From contig WNNJ02003693.1 in NCBI GenBank assembly GCA_012934845.2, forward strand, positions 52,737 through 116,736: DNA of 64,000 nucleotides, read 5' to 3'. The stretch's first letter is position 1. Each line of letters starts with the position of its first letter. Origin of the DNA: Pomphorhynchus laevis. Taxonomy: Eukaryota > Acanthocephala > Palaeacanthocephala > Echinorhynchida > Pomphorhynchidae. The position numbers were made by a program, and so were the translations under genes. The notes beneath the pieces are model-generated. The model had not been told where the DNA came from and made no database searches. It was given only the letters and a program-made list of their open reading frames with translations. This document shows positions 32,746 through 43,937 of this stretch, piece by piece.

Positions 32746-35700
32746 AGTGACTTGTTGGCATAAAGTTTTAAATGATGACATAAAATGATTTCTCGATTTT
32801 ACAGGAAAGTAAAGCAGTCATTTGTAGAATTTGATAATAAGGACTTTTTGATTTTGAGCAGTGAAGAAATAAAATAATGTAAGAACGGTTTACTTTACTA
32901 GTCAGATAGTGTGTTAGTCCAATTTATTATTATACAATTAATGATTTGCGAAACGATCATTAATTGTTTATTTTAATTGTAGAAATTATCAATTGACATA
33001 TGCCATTTTAAATTTCGTAATTATTTTTATATAACGAAAAATAATTGTTTTTTAACTACAGGGCATTAACACATTAACTTAATTGATTTTTATTTTGAAT
33101 ATTTGTATCAACACCTTCTCGCTGTAAACATTGTTTTAAGTTTTATATTATAATATAGGTCGTGTTAAAATGAATGTAAAATATAGTTTCGTATAAAACG
33201 ATATATTTATATAGTAATTAATTTATCTGAATTTATCATATCGAACTCATTTGATTACCGCCCCAAGTTTTAATTTGCCTGTTCATTTAAGTTTTATTAA
33301 ATATGATTTACGAATGTAATGAACTTCTTAAGATGAAGAGGGTTTAAACTCAATTTGCATATTTAACAAAAGGTAAAAGGGGCAATTATAAAGGATGCAT
33401 TTAAAATGCCACTTTATATGTCATTTTAAATTTGGGCATTTTAAATGTAAAAACGATATGATTTACCAGTCAGATAGTTTAAGTAGTTCAATTTATTATA
33501 CATTTAATGTCTATTATTATAAAATATTATAATTCAAGCAATTGTCTCTAGAACAAGATACGCTAACATTTAAGAATACATTTGAAGTAAATCTTATAAA
33601 ATAGATCACGTATAGAAAGACAACTTATTTTACATGAAAAGATTAACTTTATATGTTAATTTTAATGCAAACTCGATTACAAAGTTTTGAATGCAAAGTG
33701 CCTAACATAAAATATTGTACTTGTCGCAACAAGCGATTATGCCATAAGCAGTTAGACCGCTTAATTTGGATTTTACACAACAGTTGAATTTTAAGTCTTG
33801 TTGATATCAAACAAGGAAGTTACTTTTACCCTAACTAGTTAGCCATTGGTGTCACTTAGGCTATCATTATCATATTAACTTCGAATAAAAATTGCTCTGA
33901 GAAGTGTCATTAATAGAGATGTTTAAATATAAACTGATTAAAATATGTTAAAAAGCGGATTCTAATCAAATTTTTATAATAATCACTTAACGATATACAT
34001 TATAACTGCTGGTCAATCACACATTAAACTATATTTTATTCGTTTTAAATATTTTATCAACACTTTCTGGGTGTAAACAATGTTTTTAACATTTTTATAT
34101 TTAAAAATAATTCGTTTTAAAATGAATATTCTGCATTTTTGTTTTTCTTTTGCGGTTATAAATCAAATTGTTGTAAAGATTTGTTAAAGATATCAACCAT
34201 TGTTGCTAAATACTTTTAAATTGTTTAATTTTTGCAATATTCTGCCTTAAGAAACAATCAGTAAGACACTTTTTTCTTATATTGTTATTCAAGCGACTGT
34301 TTGCCATGATGATAACAACATTTGTATTTAGCGTTCATATCAACAATAACACAATCTTACATCTGTAGATTGTATTTGTTTTAGAAAAAATTTAAATTGT
34401 AAAGTATTTGACTATACACGTGAGTATTTTTTACTGACTAAATGTTTAGTAAAAATATAATTGCCTTTGACTCACAAATATATAAAAAGTTCTATTCACA
34501 TGACATTTGATCCTGATTCAGTTATTCAAATGTTAGCTTCTATAACTTAAAAAAGCAACTTTGCTTTTAAGAATACCTACAGTAAGTCAACCTTACAGAT
34601 GTAGAGTAGACAATACGTGATTAAAAAGTAGTTTTACAATTTTAAATTGAATCACTTTATTTCCTTCGTTTGTTGTTCAAAGACAAAATTTTTATATAAA
34701 GTTTAAAGTTCAAAATGTTTAAAGTTATGTTTGTGAAAACTTGCAGCTATAAATAGACGATTTTTCCAGAGCGAAGAAGAATTTTTCTAAACTGAGATCA
34801 AGATTTAGTCTGAATATTTTATCATTCATCAGCAATTATTACAAGTCAAAAGTATTAATAAGCTCAGTTTCTCGTCATCTTTATTAATTATATCATCTTG
34901 ACAATTATTAAAGGCCGTAAGTACCGCTATACAAATTATCTTATTAATTATTTGAAACATTTCATATGGATTGACAGCATATGTAATCAAACCAAATGTT
35001 TGACTTAATATTGTAAATCAATTCTTAACTTTATGTTCAATCTTTTAAATTTAAATTTAATTTGATTGATTAAACGTAAAACATTTTATCTTCTTGGTAC
35101 CAATAGATGGTACCTTTCGCACCAAAAGATGCGAAAGGTATTTTAAATAGCATTAAAGTATTAATTAGAATGTAATTTGTGAAAATTTAATAATTTTAGA
35201 TAAAATTTAAATCACATTTTAATTGATAATTTACAAATTATCGATGTAAATCACAGCATACAGGCTGCTATCAGATGTTACCAGACTCAAACTCGTTGAT
35301 CATGACCCGAATCTAAATATTTGTCGGGTTGTGCCCCAGAAACCGCATCTTGATGTCAAGCTGTTCAGTCGACTGTGGCTTCGCCAAACCTCTCGAAAAG
35401 CAGAAAAGCCTCTTTGAATTCACTGCCTTTCAGAGAATTGATTTCGGGCAATTTACAAATTATATTTTATAAACAGTTAAAATGAGGTGTGACGACTAAT
35501 GCCATTTTATACTTTCAATTTTAACCTAAATTGTCTTTATATTATAAAATTATATTGTTCAGTGCTACATGCAATGTGCCACTGAATAGTATTACTTGTG
35601 CAATATTATACAAGGCGTTTAAATATCGAGAGAATATTTATATTTACAATATAAAATTATATATATCATTAAAACTTCTTCAAAAACTACGCTAATATTT

Positions 35701-36298
35701 AGATTATTCTAGCATTTAATCTTTGATTTATATTATATTATAATATTGAATATATTATTATAATATTTTATCTAAAGCTGCAAACTTTTAATTAAGCGAT
35801 TGAGTGTCGTTGCTCTAATTGAAAGAGATAAGCCGAATGTGGTTTGTCTCTCTTCCAGTTTTAATAGTATTTCTTGTGCTTTTACTTATTTTAATTCTTT
35901 AGAGAATATAAAGTAATCTAATAATAAATAATAAATAATTGTTATATAATAATTATATTATTATATTATTTAAAGTAATATAAAGTAATCAATACATGAA
36001 CCATTGGTATAACTTTATAAATGATACAGAATAAATAAAACAATAAGTTAAAAAATTTATAAAATAAAACGCCTAGGAATTAGACGGATATATTTATATT
36101 GAAATATATAAGAAATATTAGAAGAAATATATGTATATATTTCTTCTAATGAGCATATTTTATAATGATTAGTGATAGCATTTAAAAGACGCAAATATCT
36201 ATATCTGCAATTTTTAATTTGGATTGATGTATTTTTCTCTTAAGTCATAAAGAATTTGTGTGGTACACCTTCCTGCTTTTAAATAGTGTTAATTTTAG
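32746..36298. other. Long AT-rich region with internal duplications
   Basis: No gene recognised. The block 33050-33190 (TATCAACACCTTCTCGCTGT, AAACATTGTTTTAAG) is repeated in diverged form at 34005-34135 (TATCAACACTTTCTGGGTGT). A CAGTCAGATAGT motif recurs at 32900 and 33468. GC-richer sequence at 35265-35445 partly resembles 56930-56970 (TTACCAGACT). On the + strand 35838-35903 could code a 21-residue hydrophobic peptide, unsupported. Confidence 0.5.
35111..35140. repeat. Perfect 11-bp hairpin
   Basis: TACCTTTCGCA and TGCGAAAGGTA flank an 8-base loop (CCAAAAGA). No terminator or other role can be assigned from sequence. Confidence 0.8.
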
Positions 36299-36543
36299 AT
36301 GCTTAAAGTAAACTGCTGTTGCTGGATTATCATGTGCTTAGTTATGCGAACCTTGACTATTCCACATAAAGTGTGCGATTTGAGCAATTTTGGGTTAATT
36401 GAGATAAACGATATTGTAAAGCATGCTGCTTCCGGCTTAAGTACACAAAACATAAATCAAATGCACCATCTTCAGTATTTGCAAGATATCCAAATGATCG
36501 CTGAACGTTTAAAAAATAACTACTCTTTGCAATGTAAAGAATT
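36299..36543 (+). CDS. LRR gene, probable first coding exon
   Basis: Opens with ATG and ends at GAATT before the donor GTGAGT (36544). It codes about 81 residues. The N-terminus MLKVNCCCWIIMCLVMRTL is a plausible signal peptide, suggesting a secreted or surface protein. Cysteines follow (KVCDLSNF, SLQCKE), as in N-terminal caps of LRR domains, and the last residues lead straight into the first clear LRR. The end is phase 2: the split codon TT plus A of the next exon gives Leu. The bases before the ATG (TTAATTTTAG) also look like a splice acceptor, so a 5' non-coding exon is possible. The exact receptor family is unknown. Confidence 0.65.
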
Positions 36544-37322
36544 GTGAGTAATATCTTATTATTTTAATAAGCAAATATTATTTTATTATTTTAATATTAT
36601 TTTAATTTTTTTAAAAAGTTACTATAAATGCAGATACAAATATTTTACTGTGAGTTTCAGTAAATCCTTGCTTTTCTTTTATATAGTATTCCCATTCTTT
36701 GCAGATACAGCAATACATGCTCTCGAATATATAAAAATATACACCGATTATAAATATATTAATATTATTATTGGTTTACCTTAAGATACTAACACCTGTC
36801 TAAATTTCTATTTTGCAACTGGAAAATTTAAGTTTATTTTTATTTTGTTCCGTCAAATGTATACAAAAATGTATATAAAAAATGCAAATTGAAAAAAACA
36901 TTTTTAATATTCAAGCAAAATAATGTTTAACCCCAAAATTGAATATTTAATTTATTGTTTGGTGTACGTCAAAATTTTTCAATATTTTTTAATATTGAAA
37001 ATATTAAATTTAATATTAAATTTTTTTTAATATTTTTTTAATATTGAAAACTATAATTTTTAATATTTAATCTGTATACTTTTTATATATTCTGTTTAAT
37101 TGCACTCTAAAATACCTTTTTGGTTTAAAAGAAGATGAGGATGTACAAGAACTTTGCTTCAGACATTGCTTTTTTACAACTTAGAGCTGTTTATTTAATA
37201 AGATACGTTTAAAAGATAAGTTGGTACAAAAAATATTTATTTTATTGAAACTTATCAAAAATTTTAAATATTTGAATGGAATACAAATTTGATTTTTACA
37301 CTAAAGTTTCTCATATTAACAG

Positions 37323-37391
37323 AAACCTGAATAACAACTTGATCAATCAATTACACGATCTCACGAAGAGGGTGAACGGCGTCCAGTATTT
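37323..37391 (+). CDS. LRR gene, 69-bp exon: one leucine-rich repeat
   Basis: Acceptor TTTCTCATATTAACAG, donor GTATGA. With the leading split codon it reads L-NLNNNLINQLHDLTKR-VNGVQY, matching LxLxxNxI/L with later hydrophobic positions. Phase 2 at both ends, 23 codons. It joins in frame to the exon at 36299 and, over a 45-bp intron, to 37437. Confidence 0.8.
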
Positions 37392-37436
37392 GTATGAATT
37401 TATGTCGATTGCAATTTTCACGATTTTGCTTTTAAG
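37392..37436 (+). other. 45-bp mini-intron
   Basis: GTATGAATTTATG to TTTTGCTTTTAAG. The length is a multiple of three and it has no stop, so the surrounding frame looks open through it and would show a false transmembrane-like stretch. Removing it leaves two exact 69-bp LRR exons with phase-2 ends, which is the reason for calling it an intron. Introns this short are known in some invertebrates. Confidence 0.75.
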
Positions 37437-37505
37437 ATGGTTGGATTACAATTTGATAGAACGTGTTGAACCACTATTTGGATTATCACACAATTTTTAC
37501 GTGTT
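37437..37505 (+). CDS. LRR gene, 69-bp exon: one leucine-rich repeat
   Basis: Follows CTTTTAAG and precedes the donor GTAAGT. Reads L-WLDYNLIERVEPLFGLSHNF-YV, a good LRR (LxLxxNLIxxVxPLFxxL). Phase 2 to phase 2, 23 codons. Confidence 0.8.
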
Positions 37506-38393
37506 GTAAGTTATTTAATTTCCATTAGTATTTCTGAATTTTAATTTTATCAAATAACGTGATCAGCTTAAAAGTATCAATGTATTATCAATGTAACTTT
37601 ATACTTTTATTTGATAAAAATATGAATTTATGAATTCTGCTTTTGTACCAATCAAGTTTTCATCCTTTTGAATGTGCTTGTCTTTTTTGAATTAATGGGG
37701 TCATCTGATAATAATATGCGTAAGCGTTAATATGTGGTTTCAAACTTTTTTGTAAATGTGACCAGACACGATATTTTCAAATAACTATCGCCATAGCCTA
37801 TATTATAATTTAGTTTTAATTACTTACATATTAATTTTCTAAAATGATGAGGATATTAATTTGTTAATTGCATAATCTTTGAAAATATAGTAAATTGGTC
37901 AGCAGTAGCAACGGTTAGAATATGGATTTTGACAGTTCCTCTTTTCATTCGGTATTTTAAAAACGTACAAGTAATACAAACAAATAAATATTTAAAGGTT
38001 ATTATTGCATATTTACTTTTTATTTAATTAATGGCAAAATTTGATTGTAATGCCTTTCGCACGTTGTTCTAGAGCTAAAGATGAGAAAAATTGAGATAAT
38101 TGAAAAATTAAAAGCAACCGCTTACGTTAAAAATAATATTGTGCTGTGTAATATCGATCGGATAGATCAGATAACTGAGTCTACTTATCTTATACGATAT
38201 ATAAATAATAAATAATTATTATAGTTGTTTATATTATTAATATAACTATATTAATTATAATTAGAGAAATTCTATCAAGGAAGAATCGAAATACGGATAA
38301 CACGTAAACGCGGTAAAATCTCAGATACTCTCACACAGTCCACTTTGTCCAAACAATCTGCCATCTCCACAAATCAGCTAAAGATCTGCCGGG

Positions 38394-39550
38394 TTGTCAG
38401 TTCTTGATTCCTCTGTTGGTTCACATGAGTATGAACAAGAAGCGATCACCCAACATTTAAAAAATTTGAACCTTATCATCACTTTCCTGACGTCAGTCAC
38501 TAAGGTAGATCCACAAGTCGCTTTTACAGGACTTATCCGGGCCATTCAAGCAAAGCGGACGCGCGTACTACAAACGTGTCAATGCCAACCGGTATGGCTA
38601 GCTGAATTGTCAGACGCAATAAAATGAAACCTTCATCAGAGATAACAAGAAACTCGCGCGACGATGAATGGTATACAAATTATGACCTTTCGCTTACACT
38701 AGGCAGTATGGGAGTCTTCAAACTTTCGGCGGATCACAATCCGCCGAAACACGTTCTTCCAAGAGGAATCACGCAATCCCCCATTCATCATAACCTGGCA
38801 ATTAAAAGCATTCTAGCACACACTAAGATACGTTGCATCTGCCTGGTTAAGTGCCCTGTCTCTAAGAAACAAAAACTTCCATATGACCTCTTACGAATTT
38901 GCCGATGCCATTTCAACGCGATATGGTTTAGTGCCAAACAAATTAGTCGGTAAACACTGCCCATGCATAGCTGAATTCGAGGTCGAACATGCCCCCTTAT
39001 GCAGAAAAGGGCCACTAACTATCAGGCACAATACATTACGTGACATAATTGCTCATGAACTAACTAGTGTGTGTCACAGCGTGGAAATCGAACCATAAAT
39101 ATCACCAGTCCATAGCAACCTAAAATTTGATGCTCCAAATACTTAAGAGACTATGGAGCAAGGCTAGACGTGATAGGGACATAACTCAACGGTACACGAT
39201 ATAAGCGGACGTTCTTGGATGTCAGTGTCTTTTCCATTTTTGCTCAATCGTTATCTAACTGAGCCCCCTCGTCCTCGTTCGAGTTCAACGAGAACAGAAA
39301 GATTTTGAAATACGAAGAAAAAATGTGATAACAGTCGAAAAAGGTTTGTTCGTACCATTTATCATATCGCCGTCTGAGAAACTTGGAGGCCGCGCTCGAT
39401 CTTTAATAAAATTAAACGCTACAACAAAATCAAGACAGAGTCTCACTAGCTACGCAGACATAACATTAAACCTTAAAATCAGGTTGTTATCGTTTGAAGT
39501 TCCCCGTGCTTCATCCGCATGCCCAGAGCCGAGAGAAGTTCAATAGATAA
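38394..39550 (+). pseudogene. RLE-type LINE C-terminal part, decayed
   Basis: Inside an LRR-gene intron. The segment 38883-39098 reads SYEFADAISTRYGL, CPCIAEFEVEHAPLC and IRHNTLRDIIAHELTSVC with VEIEP, the zinc finger and RHNxxRD block of the restriction-like endonuclease family. About 39140-39300 holds RLDVI- and FH-like remains where the PD-(D/E)XK core belongs. 39325-39546 reads VITVEKGLFVPFIIS and, at the end, RLLSFEVPRASSACPEPRE, the family's C-terminus. Upstream (38394-38880) are RT-thumb-like stretches. Frames change several times. The same family occurs at 27.8, 39.65 and, on the minus strand as a related but different element, 45.9-48.8 kb. Confidence 0.6.
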
Positions 39551-39649
39551 GCATATACTAACATTCAGTTAAACTCATTAAAAAATATAATTATTTCGAC
39601 CGAGCGGTATCTCGTAAACATATGTAAATTTAACAATTTTGCTCAGTCG

Positions 39650-39967
39650 TATTGCTTTGAAGATCCTCAACCGCACTTTAGCTATCACTCAAGTCACAAA
39701 ATGGCAAAATATGGAGAACGTGTATCGAAGGTCGAAGACGAAAAATTTTATCAATTGATTGTAGCATGTAATGGTGTAATAAGTAATAAAGCGCAGTTAA
39801 TCTTTAGACGAATAGCGAAATTACAGACATTGAAAACTCAACGATCATACAAAAATTGCATTGAAAACCCAAGATCAAGTTTTGGATTTTTAATGGTACG
39901 ATCAGCTTCAATTATTCTTCGATCTGCCAGATCCACTTTCGTGTATATTTCCGAAAGAATAACATAA
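39650..39967 (+). pseudogene. Second RLE-LINE C-terminal fragment
   Basis: The frame containing 39701-39967 reads from about 39655: FEDPQPHFSYHSSHKMAKYG, ERVSKVEDEKFYQLIV, IFRRIAKLQTLKTQRSY and SSFGFLMVRSASIILRSARS. This matches the very C-terminus of the same endonuclease family (Y-x2-R-V-x2-VE, then SF-LLRSA-RGSRS). The start codon at 39701 is therefore internal, and the 88-codon frame is not an independent gene. Confidence 0.55.
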
Positions 39968-40009
39968 TGGCATAAATAGACGCAACAACTCAACACTAAC
40001 TTATTATTT

Positions 40010-40260
40010 TTTTTATTTTGTTTTTTTGTCTTGTTTTTTTTTCTTTCTTTGAAAAATAAAGTTAAACAAGTTAAAATAAAAAATTTTAATTTAGAATAAA
40101 TGTCAATTTTTATGAATTGGCTAATAAACAATATATAATGTATCTGAATAAGGAATATATCCCATCAGGAAAAACTGCTATGCTATCAGGTTTCGCCCTC
40201 TATTCCTCGATCCGACATAGCAGTAGTGTCAAATACGCCTTATGACTTATTTCCTTTGAT
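40010..40260 (-). repeat. Naiad-tail copy B
   Basis: Minus-strand copy of the 21660-21870 tail. In minus orientation it has CTGCTATG, GAGGAATA, GGGCGAAACCTGATAG and CATAGCAG in the same order, followed by CTTTTATTTATTAG-like AT sequence. The CTGCTATG/CATAGCAG pair is intact; the outer GGCCCC/GGGGCC pair has decayed. Confidence 0.65.
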
Positions 40261-40617
40261 AAAATTTCATTATTCAGTGAACCTTATTCTAATACGAAGC
40301 ATATTGTTTATTACTCATCCATAGAACATTTTCGCTTAAAAGTTTAAATTTATGTTAAATAATATTTTGTTGATTTATACTTCTTTTTATTTATACTTTC
40401 ATTTTCGGGAAAACAAAGTCTACATTGATAATAATAAGTTGTTAAAAATAACTTATTATTAGAAAACATTTTTACTTTGGAATACAATGTCCAAATTCTA
40501 TATTTCTATTCTATATTTTTGTATTCTATAAAAAATGCAGTAGAACAGTTTTGGAAAAATTTTGTATTTGCTAGATATAGTTGTATATGTTGATATGTCT
40601 CTTAGCATACATTTTAG

Positions 40618-40686
40618 GTCACTGAAAGGTAACCGCATTAGGCATTTTGATATAGAGTCAAAAAAGATCAATTGGCTAAAATTTTT
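40618..40686 (+). CDS. LRR gene, 69-bp exon: one leucine-rich repeat
   Basis: Acceptor CTTAGCATACATTTTAG, donor GTGAGT. Reads L-SLKGNRIRHFDIESKKINWLKF, the LxLxxNxI pattern. Phase 2 at both ends, 23 codons, no stop. The intron before it (3.1 kb) holds the RLE-LINE pieces and tail copy B. The intron after it (14.4 kb) holds most of the mobile DNA of the window. Confidence 0.8.
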
Positions 40687-42568
40687 GTGAGTACAATTTT
40701 TAATTTAATGAACGCTTCAAAATATTAAATTTTATTTACAAAATAACACTTTAACTAATTTCCTACTTGATAGATTAATTATCAATTAAAAAATCATTGT
40801 AATCATTTTTAATAAACTTGAATGATTTTAATTAAAAATTTATAAATTATGATATTATATCTTTTGTTTTATGAAAAGAAATTTTTGCATTAACAGAAAT
40901 TTTTGTTTTATGAAGAGAAATGTTTGCGCATTCATGCTATCATTTGAAAGCAATTATTTTTTGTCGGCATGCAAGTTGTTGGATTGTTGAGATATGGGTT
41001 ATTGTGTCTTTGTGGTTACGCAAAGTTGATTGTAAATAAATATTTTGCTATTAAACTATAATGTCCAATAGAACAAGGTAAGGATCATAAAGCAGATCAA
41101 AGATAATTACAGAATTAATCTAATCAGTTTATGTTCGTAATTGTTTGATGTACTATAATCCCAATAATTGATTTCAAATACCTGACACCCTACTACTAAG
41201 TAACTTAAAGTATGACAAAATGTTTATTGTCAAATACCTCTTCCGAAGAATAAAGTATTTTCCGGTTTTGTAGCTATTAAGAATTAAGTCGGGATTACTC
41301 ATCTACTTCCATGGAAAGCAATGTATTAATTATTACTGGACTATATATTCTGAGAATTGGACGAAGAATGATTTCTCGTTTGATGTTCTATACATTATGA
41401 AAAGATGTATCTTAAAACGAATTATGAGTTTTGAGTTGGTTAGTTAAAAGATGATCAAGATTTATCGTATTTGTTTGGAATATTCAAAAGTTTATGTCAC
41501 TGTTTCCATCATTAATGATATTTTTGTTATTATGTACATGCAAGAGCAAGTATGACATGCTAGGTTTCATCAACACCGTTGATGAAATAACTTGCCTCTA
41601 AATGCAAATGTTTATTTTCAAGCCCAAATTAAATGAGTTCACAACTTATCCTTATAAAAATTGGTCCTAGCATATTTATCCATTTAAAGTCGATGTACAA
41701 TGATATCTTAGAGTGACTTTGCTTAAAGACAAAAACTTTGAGACCTTTGTCTGAAGGCCCTTGACTTCCAAATTTACTTTTATTTACTCATCTGGAAAAT
41801 ATTTTTTCATTACTCTAATATTCTCAAGGAATCAAAAGGACTATACAAGTAACTGTCAGCATTTTGTGGTAGAGAACCTAGTATAGTATGAATAAACCTT
41901 AACACCGATTCTGTCAACACGCCATTATTACATACAAATGGTCAACCGCATATAGTCATACATTACTTGAATGTTCCCGTCTTTCGATTGATTACTTATT
42001 ATAATTGTTTTTCAAATCTTTATATGTACTTTAGGAGATAAGTTTGTCTATATTCCCTGTATTTATATAATATTTATTATCCCATACCAAAAGAATATGA
42101 AATTTCGTCAGCATTTTTGAATACTACTTCATCAATCTGTTCAAGTTCATTTAGAGCATTGTTATGGCTAATTTTAATGATTAACAAAAAGAATCATTCG
42201 GTTCATATCTGCATAATTTTACAAATTCGAATTGTCAAATAGTTCTGCTTGTATCATTTATACGGGAAGTGTAATTGTTTGAATATAACGTGTCAGGCGT
42301 CTGATTAGAAATCCATAGGACAAAATGTGCGATTCTAATCGTATCAATTTGGATGACCAAAATCAGCGAGACATATTGCATTATAAATTTTTCATTCTTC
42401 TTCTGATCCCAATAGAGATCAGATGAAATTTCGGAAACACAATCAGCATATGTGTGTATGTAATACACATTAATTAACGATATAATTTTTATATCGTTAA
42501 TTATAGTTTTTATAGCTGCAATTATGAAATTTCGGAAACACAATGAGCACATATAACTGCACTATATT
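40687..42568. other. Intronic AT-rich sequence
   Basis: No exon recognised. 41283-41447 is open for 54 codons on the + strand without any known motif. GAAATTTCGGAAACACAAT occurs twice, near 42425 and 42527. A hairpin lies at 42472-42502. Confidence 0.4.
42472..42502. repeat. 14-bp AT-rich hairpin
   Basis: AATTAACGATATAA and its complement TTATATCGTTAATT separated by three Ts, between the two GAAATTTCGGAAACACAAT copies. Confidence 0.75.
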
Positions 42569-42930
42569 TGTAGCACTACGTATCAATTTGTATTTCAATT
42601 TTGATATTTATAAATTGGTTGTTTAAATTAAAATTTAAATCAAAATCTTTAGAGATTTGTCATACAATATTCTTTCTGCTGTCCAAGTTCGGAACTCGCC
42701 AAATCTCGAGTTGTATGTTATTTTTGTTTACAATAGATTATCTTTTAAAAATTCAGAGTTTTGGTTCATTTGAGGATATTGTTTTAAGCATTCTGATGCA
42801 GTTATAACTATAATTTGCTTTTTAATAATTGACTGTTTCATCCAAGAATTAGTAGCATATAATGATAAGTAGAATGGAAGCAATTAATTGATTTCGTTCT
42901 ATGTCAATAACAATAATAATTTTATCGGCA
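42569..42930 (+). repeat. Left 362-bp end repeat of the LTR-like element
   Basis: Same length as the right copy, 43576-43937, and alignable end to end. Its 3' end TTTATCGGCA is followed by TTGGTCGACGG, where a primer-binding site would lie. Confidence 0.8.
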
Positions 42931-43575
42931 TTGGTCGACGGATGGTGTCGAGATCACCTCAGATGCATTATCACGCTTCAGGGCGGCGGTGGCGTATTTG
43001 AGAATCTTGAAATCACCAGTCTCTAGTCGCCAAGGAATGCGTTTGAGAGGTCTGATAAATTACTATCTACCTTTCTTTTCCACGGCGCACAAGCTCCTCT
43101 ACCAGGATGAGCCATGGCAGTCCTGGTTTTTGGAGTGGCTCATTGATAAGGAGCCCCTGATTTTACCTAAACAACAAAGAGCGTGCCATGAAAGAATCTT
43201 CGTGGATGCTACCCAGAATCAAATTGGGATTGTTGGTTTAGAAGGGAAGGTGCATACATATGAGTTACCATATGAACTTCCAATATTTGAGGCTGAGCTC
43301 TTAGCCGCCTGGTTTGGTCATCAACTATATCCAGACGCAGAGATATATACCGATAACATGGGGGTATATTACTCAGTTCTCAAAGGGAGAGCAAAAACGG
43401 TTCCGATGGGGAATCTTTTTCTACAGGAATTGCATGGTACTCCTATACAATGGATACCGACGGATAAAAATCCAGCAGATATTCCTAGTCGTTGGTAGTT
43501 ACCGCGACACTCTCCTTTTTGCTTGTTTCTACATCTTCTGACATCACAGCTAATTATTATCACAGCCTATATATT

Positions 43576-43937
43576 TGTAGCACTACGTATCAATTTGTAT
43601 TTCAATTTTGATATTTATAAATTGGTTGTTTAAATTAAAATTTAAATCAAAATCTTTAGAGATTTGTCATACAATATTCTTTCTGCTGTCCAAGTTCGAA
43701 ATTTGCCAGATCTCGAATTGTATGTTATTTTTGTTTACAATAGATTATCTTTTAAAAATTCAGAGTTTTGATTAATTTGAGGTTATTGTTTTAAGCATTC
43801 TGATGCAGTTATAACTATAATTTGCTTTTTAATAATTGACTGTTTTATCCAAGAATTAGTAGCATATAATGATAAGTAGAATAAAAGCAATTAATTGATT
43901 TCGTTCTATGTCAATAACAATAATAGTTTTATCGGCA
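43576..43937 (+). repeat. Right 362-bp end repeat of the LTR-like element
   Basis: Direct copy of 42569-42930. It is not preceded by an obvious polypurine tract. Confidence 0.8.

Larger units (their letters stand above)
42569..43937 (+). mobile_element. Short LTR-like retroelement with an RT-RNase H remnant
   Basis: A fossil 1.37-kb element: two direct 362-bp repeats that start TGTAGCACTACG and end TTATCGGCA (TG...CA) enclose about 645 bp of pol sequence. The internal part (about 42960-43500) reads SRQGMRLRGLINYYLPFFST (RT end) and an RNase H with FVDATQNQIGIVGL, PIFEAELLAAWFG, IYTDNMGVYY and PTDKNPADIPSRW. Most of gag and pol is absent, so it is an internally deleted, non-autonomous-looking copy. 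The two end repeats differ at roughly 3-4% of positions, so it is older than the gypsy element. No target duplication could be made out. The RNase H motif style (AELLAA...NPADxPSR) recalls those of hepadnaviruses and caulimoviruses as well as LTR elements; the family is unresolved. Confidence 0.7.

Noticed and set aside
35838-35903. Short hydrophobic peptide (MWFVSLPVLIVFLVLLL) as a first exon of the LRR gene
   Set aside because: It ends in TAG, with no donor site leading into the 36299 exon. A plausible signal peptide already exists there.
37276-37509. A 77-codon open frame with an apparent transmembrane segment
   Set aside because: The apparent membrane segment is the 45-bp mini-intron read through. 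Splice sites and two exact 69-bp LRR exons explain the region better.
39701-39967. An 88-codon frame starting with ATG as a small gene
   Set aside because: The frame extends upstream of the ATG and matches the C-terminus of the RLE-LINE family.
42569-43937. Simple tandem duplication of intron sequence as the source of the 362-bp repeats
   Set aside because: Equal lengths, TG...CA ends and an RT/RNase H segment between them fit LTR-like ends better. The missing target duplication leaves some doubt.
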